The notes below the pieces were generated by a model. That model was not told the DNA's origin. It did not search any database and worked only from the letters and a program-made list of their open reading frames with translations. Positions 45,550-55,300 of a DNA stretch of 64,000 bases are shown in pieces. Origin of the DNA: Shewanella benthica KT99. GTDB taxonomy: Bacteria; Pseudomonadota; Gammaproteobacteria; Enterobacterales; Shewanellaceae. How positions within the stretch are numbered: the stretch's first letter is position 1; every line of letters begins with the position of its first letter. The stretch is from positions 1-64,000 of the forward strand of contig NZ_ABIC01000021.1 of NCBI RefSeq assembly GCF_000172075.1. The letters are read 5' to 3'. Made by a program: the position numbers and the translations under genes.

Positions 45550-46005
45550 ATGATGAAAAAATTAATTTTAATAACGTTGAGCATGACTTTTACTCTGATC
45601 AGTGGTTTTGCCGTCAGTCAGGATCGTGGTATCGGTGGTGTCGAATCTTTGCGCGGCAATGTTGAGTTAGAAGTCACCAGAGCGGCAGATCCTTTGAAGA
45701 AAGTGCCGCGAGATCAGCTGGATATTGAAAGCAGTTATGTCTTTCAGCCACCACTGATCCCGCATCACATTAGGAGCTATGAAATATCACTCAATGCTAA
45801 CAAATGCTTATCATGCCATAGCTGGACAAAAGCCAAGCAGATGGGCGCCACTAAAATCAGTGTGACTCACTTTACTAATCGAAACGATGAAGTGTTGGCT
45901 GATGTTTCTCCTAGACGATACTTTTGCCTGCAGTGCCACGTGACACAAGCAGATGCTAAACCGTTAGTGGGTAACTCCTTCGAACGTGTTAAATCACTGC
46001 AATAA
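45550..46005 (+). CDS. napB: Nitrate reductase dihaem cytochrome c NapB
   Basis: 151 residues with a signal peptide (about 1-23) and two haem c sites, CLSCH near residue 87 and CLQCH near residue 126. It passes electrons from NapC to NapA in the periplasm. PPLIPHHIRSYEISLNANKC is the usual NapB stretch leading to the first haem. The start could be the ATG one codon later (MMKK/MKK). It sits between napA and napC with short gaps. Confidence 0.96.
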   Translation: MMKKLILITLSMTFTLISGFAVSQDRGIGGVESLRGNVELEVTRAADPLKKVPRDQLDIESSYVFQPPLIPHHIRSYEISLNANKCLSCHSWTKAKQMGATKISVTHFTNRNDEVLADVSPRRYFCLQCHVTQADAKPLVGNSFERVKSLQ

Positions 46006-46025
46006 CAAAATAGGCAGGTAATAAT

Positions 46026-46616
46026 ATGAAATGGATTATTAACGCCTTAAAAGGCTTCTGGACCATATTGAGGCGGCCCAGTAAAGCCGCCGTAGGTATC
46101 GTTCTATTTATGGGCTTTGCCGGTGGACTCATGTTCTGGGGTGCATTTAACACAGGTATGGAAGCGACAAACACTGAAGAGTTTTGCTCTGGATGTCACG
46201 CCCCGATTGTGGCGGAAATTCGAGATACTATTCACTACGCTAACCGCTCTGGTGTTCGTGCTATCTGTTCAGATTGTCACGTACCTCATGCTTGGACGGA
46301 TAAAATCATACGTAAAGTTCAGGCTTCTAAAGAGCTGTTTGCGTTTTTTATTACTAAAACCATTAATACACCAGAGAGGTTCAAAGAACGACGAGCTCAT
46401 TTAGCCGAAAGGGAGTGGGCAAGGATGAAAAAGAACGACTCTTTAGAGTGTCGTAACTGTCATAACTTTGAATTTATGGACTTCTCCGAGCAGAGCCCAC
46501 GGAGTGTCAGGCAGCACTCTACTGCGCTTGCGAGTGGTGAAAAGACCTGTGTGGACTGCCATAAAGGTATCGCCCATAGATTGCCAGATATGCACAAAGT
46601 TGAAGGTTGGAATTAA
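46026..46616 (+). CDS. napC: Membrane tetrahaem cytochrome c NapC
   Basis: 196 residues of the NapC/NirT family: an N-terminal membrane helix (about 19-38, AAVGIVLFMGFAGGLMFWGA) and four haem motifs, CSGCH (58), CSDCH (87), CRNCH (147) and CVDCH (179), approximately. It oxidises quinol in the inner membrane and reduces NapB. A predicted NapC in this operon means no NapGH quinol dehydrogenase is needed. Start ATG with AGG 9-12 bp upstream. Confidence 0.96.
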   Translation: MKWIINALKGFWTILRRPSKAAVGIVLFMGFAGGLMFWGAFNTGMEATNTEEFCSGCHAPIVAEIRDTIHYANRSGVRAICSDCHVPHAWTDKIIRKVQASKELFAFFITKTINTPERFKERRAHLAEREWARMKKNDSLECRNCHNFEFMDFSEQSPRSVRQHSTALASGEKTCVDCHKGIAHRLPDMHKVEGWN

Positions 46617-46625
46617 GGAGCCATT

Positions 46626-46754
46626 ATGAGTACATTAGAGAATGTTATATGGCATGTCCTTGGCTACAGCGCCATACCTGTTATTATACTAGGTGGTTTT
46701 TCGGTCGTTGCTGTTGCCTCTATTTGGATCCTCTCCAAAACAGCAGATAAGTAA
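46626..46754 (+). CDS. 42-residue single-helix membrane protein, TIGR02808-like
   Basis: ATG at 46626 with AAGGAG 6 bp upstream. The 42-residue product is MSTLENVIWHVLGYSAIPVI followed by a continuous hydrophobic stretch (ILGGFSVVAVASIWIL) and SKTADK. It fits the very short TIGR02808 family that I recall as being found beside nap genes in Vibrio and Photobacterium; its role is unknown. It is 9 bp after napC and before a strong terminator, so it is part of the operon. It is not NapE by position or sequence. Confidence 0.8.
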   Translation: MSTLENVIWHVLGYSAIPVIILGGFSVVAVASIWILSKTADK

Positions 46755-46831
46755 AGAGGCTTGTTCTAGTCGGCCAAGAGTAAGGCGACTTAAACCGATT
46801 GGCATTTAACAATAATGATGCAATAAAACCT

Positions 46832-46867
46832 AAAAGCCTGACTTTAATATTAAAGTCAGGCTTTTTT
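46832..46867 (+). terminator. Terminator of nap operon
   Basis: AAAAGCCTGACTTTAAT and ATTAAAGTCAGGCTTTT form an almost gap-free stem of about 16 bp with a run of T after it. It is also suited to termination of the convergent LysR gene. Confidence 0.9.
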
Positions 46868-46963
46868 ATGCGTTGTGCTTCTACTTTGAACAAAAATGGA
46901 CTTACCGCCAGATCATAAAATATGCCTAGTTTCTAGAGCCCTAGTTTCCTAGAGTCCCAGAGC

Positions 46964-47896
46964 CTAGATCGGATGAATTTTCTGCACCGACTCTATGATC
47001 ATCTCTCTGAGCCAGCGATGACTGGGATCTAAGTCAAAATGCCTGTGCCATAGCAAAACGTAGGTCCCTGGCACGAGCTTGGTGGGCACCGGCAGTGTGA
47101 TTAACTGATAATGTCCCAACATCTCTTTGGCATATTTGGCGGGGGAGCAAAGAATGAGATCGCTCTTTTCACAGAGCTGCATGGCACTATTAAAGTCGGT
47201 GAGATTAATGGCGATATCTCGTTTCCGATGCTGTATCTGCAGCACATCGTCTAATAGCCATTGGGCGATGCCGCCAAAGGTCACTTGCAGGTGACGATAC
47301 TTAAGAAACGTGTCTAAATTCCACTCTTCTTTTAGTAAGGGGTGGTCTTTTCTTACCAGACACACCGAGTGATCTCGAGTCAGCTCGGTATAGTTAAGCT
47401 CTTCGGGCAGGTTTTTTATGTGTAAAAGAGAGCGTTCATCCCATTCTCGGCATGTTATCCCCATGTCGGTTTCACAGCGCAAAAGTTTATCCATGCTCTG
47501 ACTGTGCCAGGTTTTACTGTCGATACTGACTTTCGGTGCCTGTTTGAGCAGTTTCGGCATAAAGTAGGGGTAGGTGAGTGAGTAAGCCGTCTCAACCAAT
47601 TCGATACGAAATTTTCTTCGGCTCATAGAGGGATCAAATTCGCTGGGTCTGGTTAGCTGTTCGACTTGATTGAGGACTCGCCTCAATTCCGGTGCCAGTT
47701 GCTTGGCCTTAGGCGTCGGCCTCAGGCCATAGGCGGTGCGCTCAAACAGTCTATCGTCGAAGGTTTCTCTGAGCTTTGCAAGCTGTTTGCTCACCGCCGA
47801 TTGACTCAGGTGTAGACGCGTCGCCGCAGCGGTGACGCTTTGCTCTTCGAGTAATACTTCAAGTACCGTGAGTAAGTTAAAATCAAAATTTTTCAA
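46964..47896 (-). CDS. LysR-family transcriptional regulator
   Basis: A 310-residue LysR-type regulator. The N-terminal helix-turn-helix lies at about 20-45 (SVTAAATRLHLSQSAVSKQL), followed by the linker helix and a substrate-binding domain from about 95 on (MSRRKFRIELVETAYSLTYP). The effector and targets are unknown. The conserved MKNFDFNLLTVLEVLLEE start and LFERTAYGLRPTPKA resemble the group of LysR regulators near NodD/PbuE-type proteins. It lies 86 bp downstream of ddl on the same strand and converges on the nap operon. Confidence 0.88.
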   Translation of the reverse strand: MKNFDFNLLTVLEVLLEEQSVTAAATRLHLSQSAVSKQLAKLRETFDDRLFERTAYGLRPTPKAKQLAPELRRVLNQVEQLTRPSEFDPSMSRRKFRIELVETAYSLTYPYFMPKLLKQAPKVSIDSKTWHSQSMDKLLRCETDMGITCREWDERSLLHIKNLPEELNYTELTRDHSVCLVRKDHPLLKEEWNLDTFLKYRHLQVTFGGIAQWLLDDVLQIQHRKRDIAINLTDFNSAMQLCEKSDLILCSPAKYAKEMLGHYQLITLPVPTKLVPGTYVLLWHRHFDLDPSHRWLREMIIESVQKIHPI

Positions 47897-47982
47897 TCGG
47901 CTACCGCCATTAAGAGGATAAATGTTTCCGAGTCATCGAAATGCTTGTGCTTGGCTTAGTATGATGTGGCCGGAGCGAATAA

Positions 47983-48993
47983 TTAAGTTTTTTTATTGAG
48001 TTGCTGCGTTATGTTGTGGCTGAGGTAATCACTGAAATCATCACCATGGTGTTGTAACATCTTGGGGAACATGGAGATGGGAGTGAGCCCTGGGAAGGTA
48101 TTAATTTCATTGAGGAGAATTTCATTGTTCTCGGTAAGGAAGAAGTCGATACGAGACAGGTGACTGAGTTTCATTCCCTTGAATACCTTGACAGCATATT
48201 CACGGATTCTCAGGCTGACACTCTCACTGATATCGGCAACCACCTTGGTTTCGGCTTGACTGTTCTCGGCGTACTTTTCATCGAAACTATAAAAGGTATT
48301 TGTCGCACAGATGATCTCACCTGGTTGAGTCGCGATAATCTCGCCATCTTTCTCATATACGGCCACTTCCAGCTCCCTGGCCTCAATGGTCTTCTCGACA
48401 ATGACATAGGGCGAATAGGTGAAAGCTTGTTGCAAATACTCGGTTAATTCCTCTTGGCTGTCTACACGGTAACAACCAACAGATGATCCTTGTGACGCGG
48501 CCTTGATGAATATCGAGCCCCAAGAGGCTAAAGCCTGCTGAGCTTGATTGATGGCGTCATCGTTAAAGTCATTGAGGAAAATATAGGGGGTATTGGGGAT
48601 CCCAAGCGCCGAGAACCACATCTTGGCGGTGATCTTGTTGAAGCAATTACGGCTCGCTTCTGAATCGCAACCGAAATAGGGCAAGTTGATCAGCTCGAAA
48701 TAGGATTGAATGTCACCGGTTTCTCCCGGATAACCGTGGATGCAGGGAATGACGTAATCCACCGGCCAGCACGCCTTATTGTCATCATCGAAACGTATCT
48801 GTTTACGATTGGTTAGCTCACAGAGTTCACCGTCACTGGTTCGATAATGGCCCTGAGCGTCGAGCTCGACTTTTAATACGTTTATATGGGCTAGTTTGGC
48901 CAGTGATGTTTCAAAAAACTTGGCTGACATCAGTGAGATCGCGTGTTCATCCCCACCGCCACCACATATTAACAGTAGATTTGTTTGGCTCAT
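47983..48993 (-). CDS. ddl: D-alanine--D-alanine ligase
   Basis: 336 residues of the ATP-grasp Ddl family, which makes the D-Ala-D-Ala dipeptide for peptidoglycan in the cytoplasm. Seen are [19 protein letters not shown] at the N-terminus, [31 protein letters not shown] (ATP-binding loop), [11 protein letters not shown] and [18 protein letters not shown]. The start at 48993 ([14 protein letters not shown]) has GGAGAG just upstream; a longer frame from 49074 has no support. It is remote from the mur cluster and so is probably a second Ddl type of the kind found in marine gammaproteobacteria. Confidence 0.9.
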   Translation of the reverse strand: MSQTNLLLICGGGGDEHAISLMSAKFFETSLAKLAHINVLKVELDAQGHYRTSDGELCELTNRKQIRFDDDNKACWPVDYVIPCIHGYPGETGDIQSYFELINLPYFGCDSEASRNCFNKITAKMWFSALGIPNTPYIFLNDFNDDAINQAQQALASWGSIFIKAASQGSSVGCYRVDSQEELTEYLQQAFTYSPYVIVEKTIEARELEVAVYEKDGEIIATQPGEIICATNTFYSFDEKYAENSQAETKVVADISESVSLRIREYAVKVFKGMKLSHLSRIDFFLTENNEILLNEINTFPGLTPISMFPKMLQHHGDDFSDYLSHNITQQLNKKT

Positions 48994-49359
48994 TGTCTCT
49001 CCATATCCTAACAGTTTTATCGATTGCAGGCTCACTATGACGCTATGGTTATTTATTGCAACCACTGACACCAAACTTCGGCATTGAGTGGTGATTTTCT
49101 ATGCTGAGTCGATGTATCTACACTCGAATATCAGCCCCCGCAACTTTATACTCGTCATTGCGGCAATTCAATACTCACTATTCCAGCATCTTAATACTCG
49201 TCTTTCCCGCAATGCTTGTGGGCGGGAATCCAGCCCCTTTGGTGATTCTTCGAATGAAGCTTGATGATATTTTCTGATTTAGCGTTTGGCTGAGTTGATA
49301 TTGGGGAGTGGGTTTGAAGCTCGTTTCTCCATGGTTAAATGTCTGTTCGACATTCTTTC

Positions 49360-49426
49360 TCTCGTTCAAAGAGTTTCATTTCATGAAACCTCACCCTGAA
49401 ATCGCAGCTCACAGTCGCATCTACAC
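49360..49426 (+). repeat. 67-bp dispersed intergenic repeat, copy B
   Basis: Starts CTCGTTCAAAGAGTTTCATT and ends CGCATCTACACT; same block as 30661-30727. It is followed in both copies by a less similar stretch ending in TTACAAGAA/TTCAAAAGAA. Confidence 0.8.
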
Positions 49427-49589
49427 TTGGTGGTTTACAAGAATATTTGACCTTATTGCTTCGACCCCTTTGTTCAAGATTTAACAATGGGTGTCTTAGT
49501 TATTAGTGTCTTAGTTATTAGTGTATTCGACCTTAGGTTTGAGCTTAGTGATCACAGGTAACCTGCTGGCTCAGTTGAAGCCAGAGACC

Positions 49590-49631
49590 CTGTTTCTTTA
49601 TCACAAGCTTAAAACGGTGATAAAGAAACAG
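49590..49631 (-). terminator. Long hairpin after recCBD-dsbA-like operon
   Basis: CTGTTTCTTTATCA at 49590-49603 pairs exactly with TGATAAAGAAACAG at 49618-49631. It lies 31 bp after the DsbA-like stop on the minus strand. There is no T-run, so it may act as a 3' RNA stabiliser or a weak terminator. Confidence 0.55.
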
Positions 49632-49661
49632 CAGTCAGACCTTAAATCTCGCTGAGATAAC

Positions 49662-50324
49662 TTATTTCATTTTGTTTAAGCCGTTGATTAAGTGTCGATA
49701 GCTGGTTTGATAATCCAGGTAATCAAGTGGGATAGGGCTAAGGCTGCCATTGTGTTCCAGCACCAAAGAGGGAAAGCCTTGAATGGGCAGTGCCCGAACC
49801 TGGTGGATTTCTGTCATCAAGTGATGGTTTATCGTCTCGCTACTCAGTTGCAGGGCAAACTCTTTGGGGTCTATGTCTAAGTTTATGGATGCGGCAATTG
49901 ATATTAGGGTGGTGAGATCCGATGGGTTCATGGCTTTCAGGTAGTAGGCCTGCTGAATGCCATCAAGCATGGCTTGTTCCAGACCTTGCTCCCGTGCGAT
50001 CAAGGTGGCACGGCACGCCGGATAGGTCGAGCGCCTGGGCTGGCATTGGCGCCAAAAGTCGAAATTAAACTCGGTGCCAAGCTCAAGGGCTATCTTATGC
50101 CAGGTCTGCTCGAGAAAGGCTTTCATCTCATCTGGCATAGGCAGATCTGAATCAGGGGCCAGACCGCCGAGACGATATTCGACGCTTATTTCTGACTCTT
50201 TTAGTGCTGCCCTGAGCTTATTCCAGGTTGGGGCATAGCCCCAGCACCAACTGCACATAGGATCGTAAACGTAATAGAGTGTTGGTTTGCGGTTATTGTT
50301 TATTTGCATATTGTCTACTGCCAT
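49662..50324 (-). CDS. DsbA-family thioredoxin-like protein (CSWC)
   Basis: 220 residues of the DsbA/FrnE-like family with the redox motif C24-SW-C27 (DPMCSWCWGY) and the cis-proline region IQGFPSLVLEHNG near 180. No signal peptide is apparent, so it is probably a cytoplasmic oxidoreductase or isomerase-like protein rather than periplasmic DsbA. Its start overlaps the recD end by 10 bp, so it is co-transcribed with recCBD. The precise substrate is unknown. Confidence 0.82.
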   Translation of the reverse strand: MAVDNMQINNNRKPTLYYVYDPMCSWCWGYAPTWNKLRAALKESEISVEYRLGGLAPDSDLPMPDEMKAFLEQTWHKIALELGTEFNFDFWRQCQPRRSTYPACRATLIAREQGLEQAMLDGIQQAYYLKAMNPSDLTTLISIAASINLDIDPKEFALQLSSETINHHLMTEIHQVRALPIQGFPSLVLEHNGSLSPIPLDYLDYQTSYRHLINGLNKMK

Positions 50325-52336
50325 AGTCGCCTCGCCAGTCCAGATGAGCGCTTGGTTGCCTGTAGGCTAGCCTGCTCGAAGACGGTTTGACTCCCCAGAC
50401 AGGTAAACTGATGCTTGGCTCGGGTGATGGCCGTATACACCAGCTCCTTGGTGAGTAGTTGTTTCTGCGCCTGGCTTGGCCAGAGGGGGAGCACCATGGC
50501 CACCTTGCTAAACTCACTGCCTTGACTCTTATGCACCGTCATAGCAAAACAAGTATCGTGGCTCGGCAATCGAGCCGGGAGTACCTTCAAGATGCTGCCA
50601 TCGGCCTGGATAAAATGGGCCATCAAGCGAGGGGCTGCGCCCGTCGCTTGTTGGTGGGCGCTATCGGGTAAGATGAGGCCGATATCACCGTTAAACAGGC
50701 CTAAGTTATAATCATTACTCTGTATGATGACGGGGCGTCCCGGGTAGAACTCGTGTTCCGGTGAGATTAACTTGGCCTGTTTCAAGGCATCTCTCACTCC
50801 CTGATTGATGCCATCGACGCCGTACTCGCCTGCGCGCATGGCGCACAATATCCGGAACTCGTTGTAACACTCTATGATATCCAGAGGATCGCTTTGCGGG
50901 TCTTTAGCCATCTCCAGATAAGCCCTGTAGTGGCTCACCGACTGAGTCAATAACTGCTCGAGTCCGGCATTTCCTGTGGGTGTTTTCTGATGCTCAATCC
51001 AATGCAGCTCATCGTATCCTGATTGCCACACCTCCATGATGCGTGACTTGTCAGAGTTATTCACCGCAGTCGCCAGCTGGCCGATCCCCGCATCCCCCTT
51101 AAATCTATGGCTGTGCATCAACATGCATAAACTGTCACCTATGCCTGGGGATGCGCTGATAAAGCCACTTAAATCATTGCCTGTTAACTGAGATAAACGT
51201 GTGGCATAGGCAGCCGAGTAACGCATCTGCCATTTTGCCGATTGGTTTTTGTCTGCCTTGAGTCCGGCGCAAATGTCGGCGAGCACGGCGCCGGCCTCGA
51301 CTGAGGCCAGTTGATCCTGATCGCCCAGCAAGATAAGCCTGGCGTGGCTAGGCAGGGCCGACAGCAACTTGTGCATCATGGGCAGGTCGACCATAGAAGC
51401 TTCATCGACCACTAATAGATCCAGCCTGAGAGGATTATCCTTGTGGTGGCGAAATTGAGGCGAGTTGGGGATCACGCCGAGTAACCTGTGCAGGGTCGAT
51501 GCTTCCTCGGGGACCCGACTTAAGCTATTCATATCGATTGTGTCGGCGAAGGGGGCCAGTTCAGCCTTTAATCGTACCTTAGAGGCCTTGATTGACTCAC
51601 TGAGTCTGGCGGCCGCCTTACCTGTTGGCGCAACCAGTTTGATGGTCAAGTCGGCTTCTTGGGTCATTAGAAACAGGAGTTTGGTGACTGTGGTGGTTTT
51701 TCCCGTGCCCGGCCCGCCGGTGATCACCGCCAGGCGTTTGGTGAAGGCGGTCGCCGTGGCTATCTTCTGCCAATCATACACAGGTGAGTCTGTGGCCGCA
51801 TTTTTTTGGGGATTGTGGGGAAACAGCTTGTTCAAGGTCTCCTGCGTCGCAGTGGGTAGTTCTTGGATCTCATCTTCGGCAAGGTGTCTAAGCTTGTCTG
51901 CTACCTGAGTCTCAAATTGATAATAGCGCTGCAGATAGAGGGAGCCCTGATCTAATACCAGAGGCGTCGAACTGTTCTCCGGTAAGCTGTCTTGGGGCAC
52001 GCTATCTTGAGGCACCCCAATCGCGCCGAACTGACTCAATAAGGCCATAAGCTCATCGTGACTGCAGGTGATTTTACACTGGGCAGTCTGCTCATTCATG
52101 GGGTTATCCAGCAAGATCTGCGCTATGGGCAAACAGGTGTGTTGCTGGGAAAGCTGATGACTGAGTAGGGCACATATGAGTAGAAATAATTCATTGTGAG
52201 ACTCACTGTGCTGGTCAAGCTGTTGTCGATGAAACTCGGCTAGCTCGAGTGCAAAATGACGATCCAGTGGTGTGATGAGCCGCTCGTTTTCCCATGATTT
52301 AAGCAGGGTCTTTATCGGTTGCTTTGACTGGATCAT
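50315..52336 (-). CDS. recD: Exodeoxyribonuclease V alpha subunit RecD
   Basis: 673 residues of the fast 5'-3' helicase of RecBCD. Walker A GGPGTGKTTTVTKLL near residue 210; VVDEASMVDLPMM; GDQDQLASVEAGAVL; and the C-terminal helicase motifs TVHKSQGSEF and VYTAITRAKHQFTCLG. The N-terminal 180 residues are the RecB-binding domain. Its start at 52336 shares a base with the recB stop codon. Works with RecB and RecC in double-strand break repair and degradation of foreign DNA. Confidence 0.95.
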   Translation of the reverse strand: MIQSKQPIKTLLKSWENERLITPLDRHFALELAEFHRQQLDQHSESHNELFLLICALLSHQLSQQHTCLPIAQILLDNPMNEQTAQCKITCSHDELMALLSQFGAIGVPQDSVPQDSLPENSSTPLVLDQGSLYLQRYYQFETQVADKLRHLAEDEIQELPTATQETLNKLFPHNPQKNAATDSPVYDWQKIATATAFTKRLAVITGGPGTGKTTTVTKLLFLMTQEADLTIKLVAPTGKAAARLSESIKASKVRLKAELAPFADTIDMNSLSRVPEEASTLHRLLGVIPNSPQFRHHKDNPLRLDLLVVDEASMVDLPMMHKLLSALPSHARLILLGDQDQLASVEAGAVLADICAGLKADKNQSAKWQMRYSAAYATRLSQLTGNDLSGFISASPGIGDSLCMLMHSHRFKGDAGIGQLATAVNNSDKSRIMEVWQSGYDELHWIEHQKTPTGNAGLEQLLTQSVSHYRAYLEMAKDPQSDPLDIIECYNEFRILCAMRAGEYGVDGINQGVRDALKQAKLISPEHEFYPGRPVIIQSNDYNLGLFNGDIGLILPDSAHQQATGAAPRLMAHFIQADGSILKVLPARLPSHDTCFAMTVHKSQGSEFSKVAMVLPLWPSQAQKQLLTKELVYTAITRAKHQFTCLGSQTVFEQASLQATKRSSGLARRLWQ

Positions 52337-55300
52337 TATTTAACTTCCATCTGATTATTATCCATTGCCGGCTGCCCCGGGGATTTGTGCGCCATATCAT
52401 CCACCGATGGTGTTTGTTCACTATCAAATAGTGCGTCTAGTGCCTGGATAAGCGCTTTAGGCGGCTTATCATAGAAGATCCCTGACATGGGAGAATCCAC
52501 CGACATGCCCCGCAGGAAGAGGTAATAACTGCCACCAATATGCTGGTCGTAATCGTAATTTGGCATTCTCAAGCCTAGGTATCTGTGCAGGGCTAAGGTA
52601 TAGATGATGTACTGCAAGTCGTATCTGTGGCTACGAATGGCGCCAGCCATAGCGTCGACACCATAATGAGCAAAATCATCACCCAGATGGTTCGATTTGT
52701 AATCGGCGATATAAAATTGCCCTTTATGCTCGAAGGTCAGATCGATAAATCCTTTAAGCATCCCCTTGAGGGATTCAAAATTGAGCCCGGCGCTGTAACC
52801 ATAACGTTCGAGCAGCTCATTGAGTTCATCTGCCTTAAGCTGGTTAATGGGCAGATAAAACTCCATCTCCACTAACTTTTGACTCGGGGTTAGCTGAGCT
52901 AATGTCAGCGAGCCATCTTGAGTCAGGGGCGCAGCGAGAATATCCAGATACCAGGCATTGAGTATGCTAAACCAAGACTCATCTATGCCGTATTTCTCCA
53001 TGGCGGCGGGCAAGTGCTCTGGCAGCTGCGCCTCGGCCAAGGTGAAATCAATCAGCTCCAGCACTAAGTGCATAAAGCTACCGGCATTGGCACCACGCTC
53101 GAAGGTAAATCGAGAAGGGCTTGGGTCCACCACATCCTGGATTATCTCAAGCTCGGGGAAACTTTCATCATCGGCACCGGGGGCAACACGCTCATGGGGC
53201 AAGTCTTTGACTAACCCCGAGTAACTGCCCACACGCCATGGGGTATAAAGTTTACGTTTAAGCGTTTTCGGCGCTAAGGTGCGTTTTTCATCGGTGACTT
53301 TTTCTAAGGCTAGTGTCGACACATCAGCTTGCACTTCGCTGACACTGATGGCATCACAGATCAACGCTTGAGCCTGGGTTTGAATGCGAGCAAAATCACA
53401 GGCCTTATCTTCTATTCCCAGCAGGTAGCCAATGCCGGTCTCATGGAGTTGACTGGTGATCCCGGCTTTTTTAGTGAAGCGGCTATGGTTGGCGATATAG
53501 AGGTAGCATTGATAAACCGGGCGCGTGATGGCGACATATAACAAGCGCAGATCTTCGGCTAAGTTTTCCCGTTTATGACGCTCCCAGCCTTCATCTGTCT
53601 GCTCTATGTCCCATATGAGCCGGTTATTATCATGGTAAAGCATGGGGGCCGGCTTACGGCGATTATCCCGGGCCAGACTGACAAAGGGGATAAAGCACAC
53701 GGGATATTCGAGTCCCTTACTCTTATGTATGGTGACGATTTGCACTAGGTTCTGTTCACTCGCGAGCCTGAGCTGGGCCTCTTCGTTGCCATTGTTGGCG
53801 ATAAGGGCTTGCTCGTACCAGTTGACCAGGGCGCTAATGCCGTCCAGTTCGGTGGCTTTTTGCTGTAGAAGCTCGGCTAAGTGCCTGAAATCGGTCAGAC
53901 GTCGCTCGCCATCTTCACCTTGGAGCAGACGCGAGATAAGCTGAGTCTCATTGGCCAGACTGAGCAGGGCGGGCATGATCCCGCGCCTTAGCCAGTTGTG
54001 ATGCAGACTATCAAATTGCTCCAGCAAGTCTTGCCTCACCATCTCATCTTGGTTGAATCCATGAATTGATGCGGCGTTATAACCCAGTAAAGAGGTGGCC
54101 AGGGCAGAGCGCAGTGCTCGCTCATCTTTAGGCGTGGCTAAGGCGTGCAACACCAAAGCCAATTCCCGGGCCTCTAAGGTATTAAATACGCTGTCGCGGC
54201 TTAAGAATACCGAGCCGATTTGACGCTGAGATAATGACTCACGCATTACCCCAGCTTCGTTTCGGTCGCGCACCAGCACGGCGATATCTTGGGCTTTGAG
54301 CGCCTTACCACTGATGCTACATTGGCCCTGTTGAGATTCCGTCAGCAAGCGGGTTATTTCTGCGGCGGCGTCTTCGGCCAAACGTTTTCTGGCGCTGGCC
54401 TTGTTGAGTCCCTTATCCGGGTCTTCACTCAGCAGCTTTATCTTCAGCGCCGAGGTGTCTCCATTTTGTTCTATGAATATTTTCTTATCGGCGAAGGGGG
54501 ACGGCTGCACCGACTCGAACACAATGGCCTTATTGATAAATGGATCGTCTCGATTCTCAAACAGGGCGTTGACCGACAAGACCATGTTGCGGCTGGAGCG
54601 GTAGTTGGTGCCTAGGCTATAGTGCTGTTTGGTTTGTTCGCGCGCCTGAATATAGGTGTGAATATCGGCACCCCTGAAGGCATAAATGGCCTGTTTGGGA
54701 TCGCCAATCATCAAGAGGCTCACCTCTTTGGATGTTGGCTTGCTTTGGTTATTATCGGTGTTATCGCTGTTATCGCTGTTATCGGTGTTTTGGTCTGCCG
54801 TTGAGGTCAATTCTGCTTGATAGATACGATTGAAAATAGCGAACTGCAGGGGATCGGTATCTTGAAACTCATCGATAAGGGCCACGGGAAAGCGTTTGGC
54901 TATCAGGTTAGCCAGGCTGAGCTTATCCTCATGCACATCTGTGCTATCCGGCCGCAGGGCTTGCTCCAGAGTGAGTAATAAATCGTCCGGCGTCATCAAG
55001 TTACGCTCAGACTTTTGCTGGGCAAAACGCTTGGATATGCCGTCTCTGGCGCAATAGAGAAAGCTTGGAATGAAATCTTTGATGAGTAGACAGAGTCGCT
55101 CGATATGATCCAGCACCGGGGCTTGCTCCGGCGTCGGGACTTCGCCGCCTTTATTGAGCTTAAGTCCGCCCAGAGAAAGACTCTCCATCACCTTCATCGG
55201 TGGCAGACTCATGCTGTACTTACACCAGTTGTCCATGGCATCGAGCATGATGGCCAACTTGGGGTAAGCGTCAGGCTTCTTACCGAAACGCACGCCATTG

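Larger units (their letters stand above)
48994..49661. other. Repeat-bearing gap between ddl and DsbA-like gene
   Basis: About 670 bp without a convincing gene. It holds several CTCGTC / TTCCCGC...GCGGGAA-type degenerate repeats (49140-49235), the 67-bp repeat copy B (49360-49426), a short tandem of TTAGTTATTAGTGT near 49497-49523, and a 14-bp-stem hairpin at 49590-49631. Confidence 0.6.
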
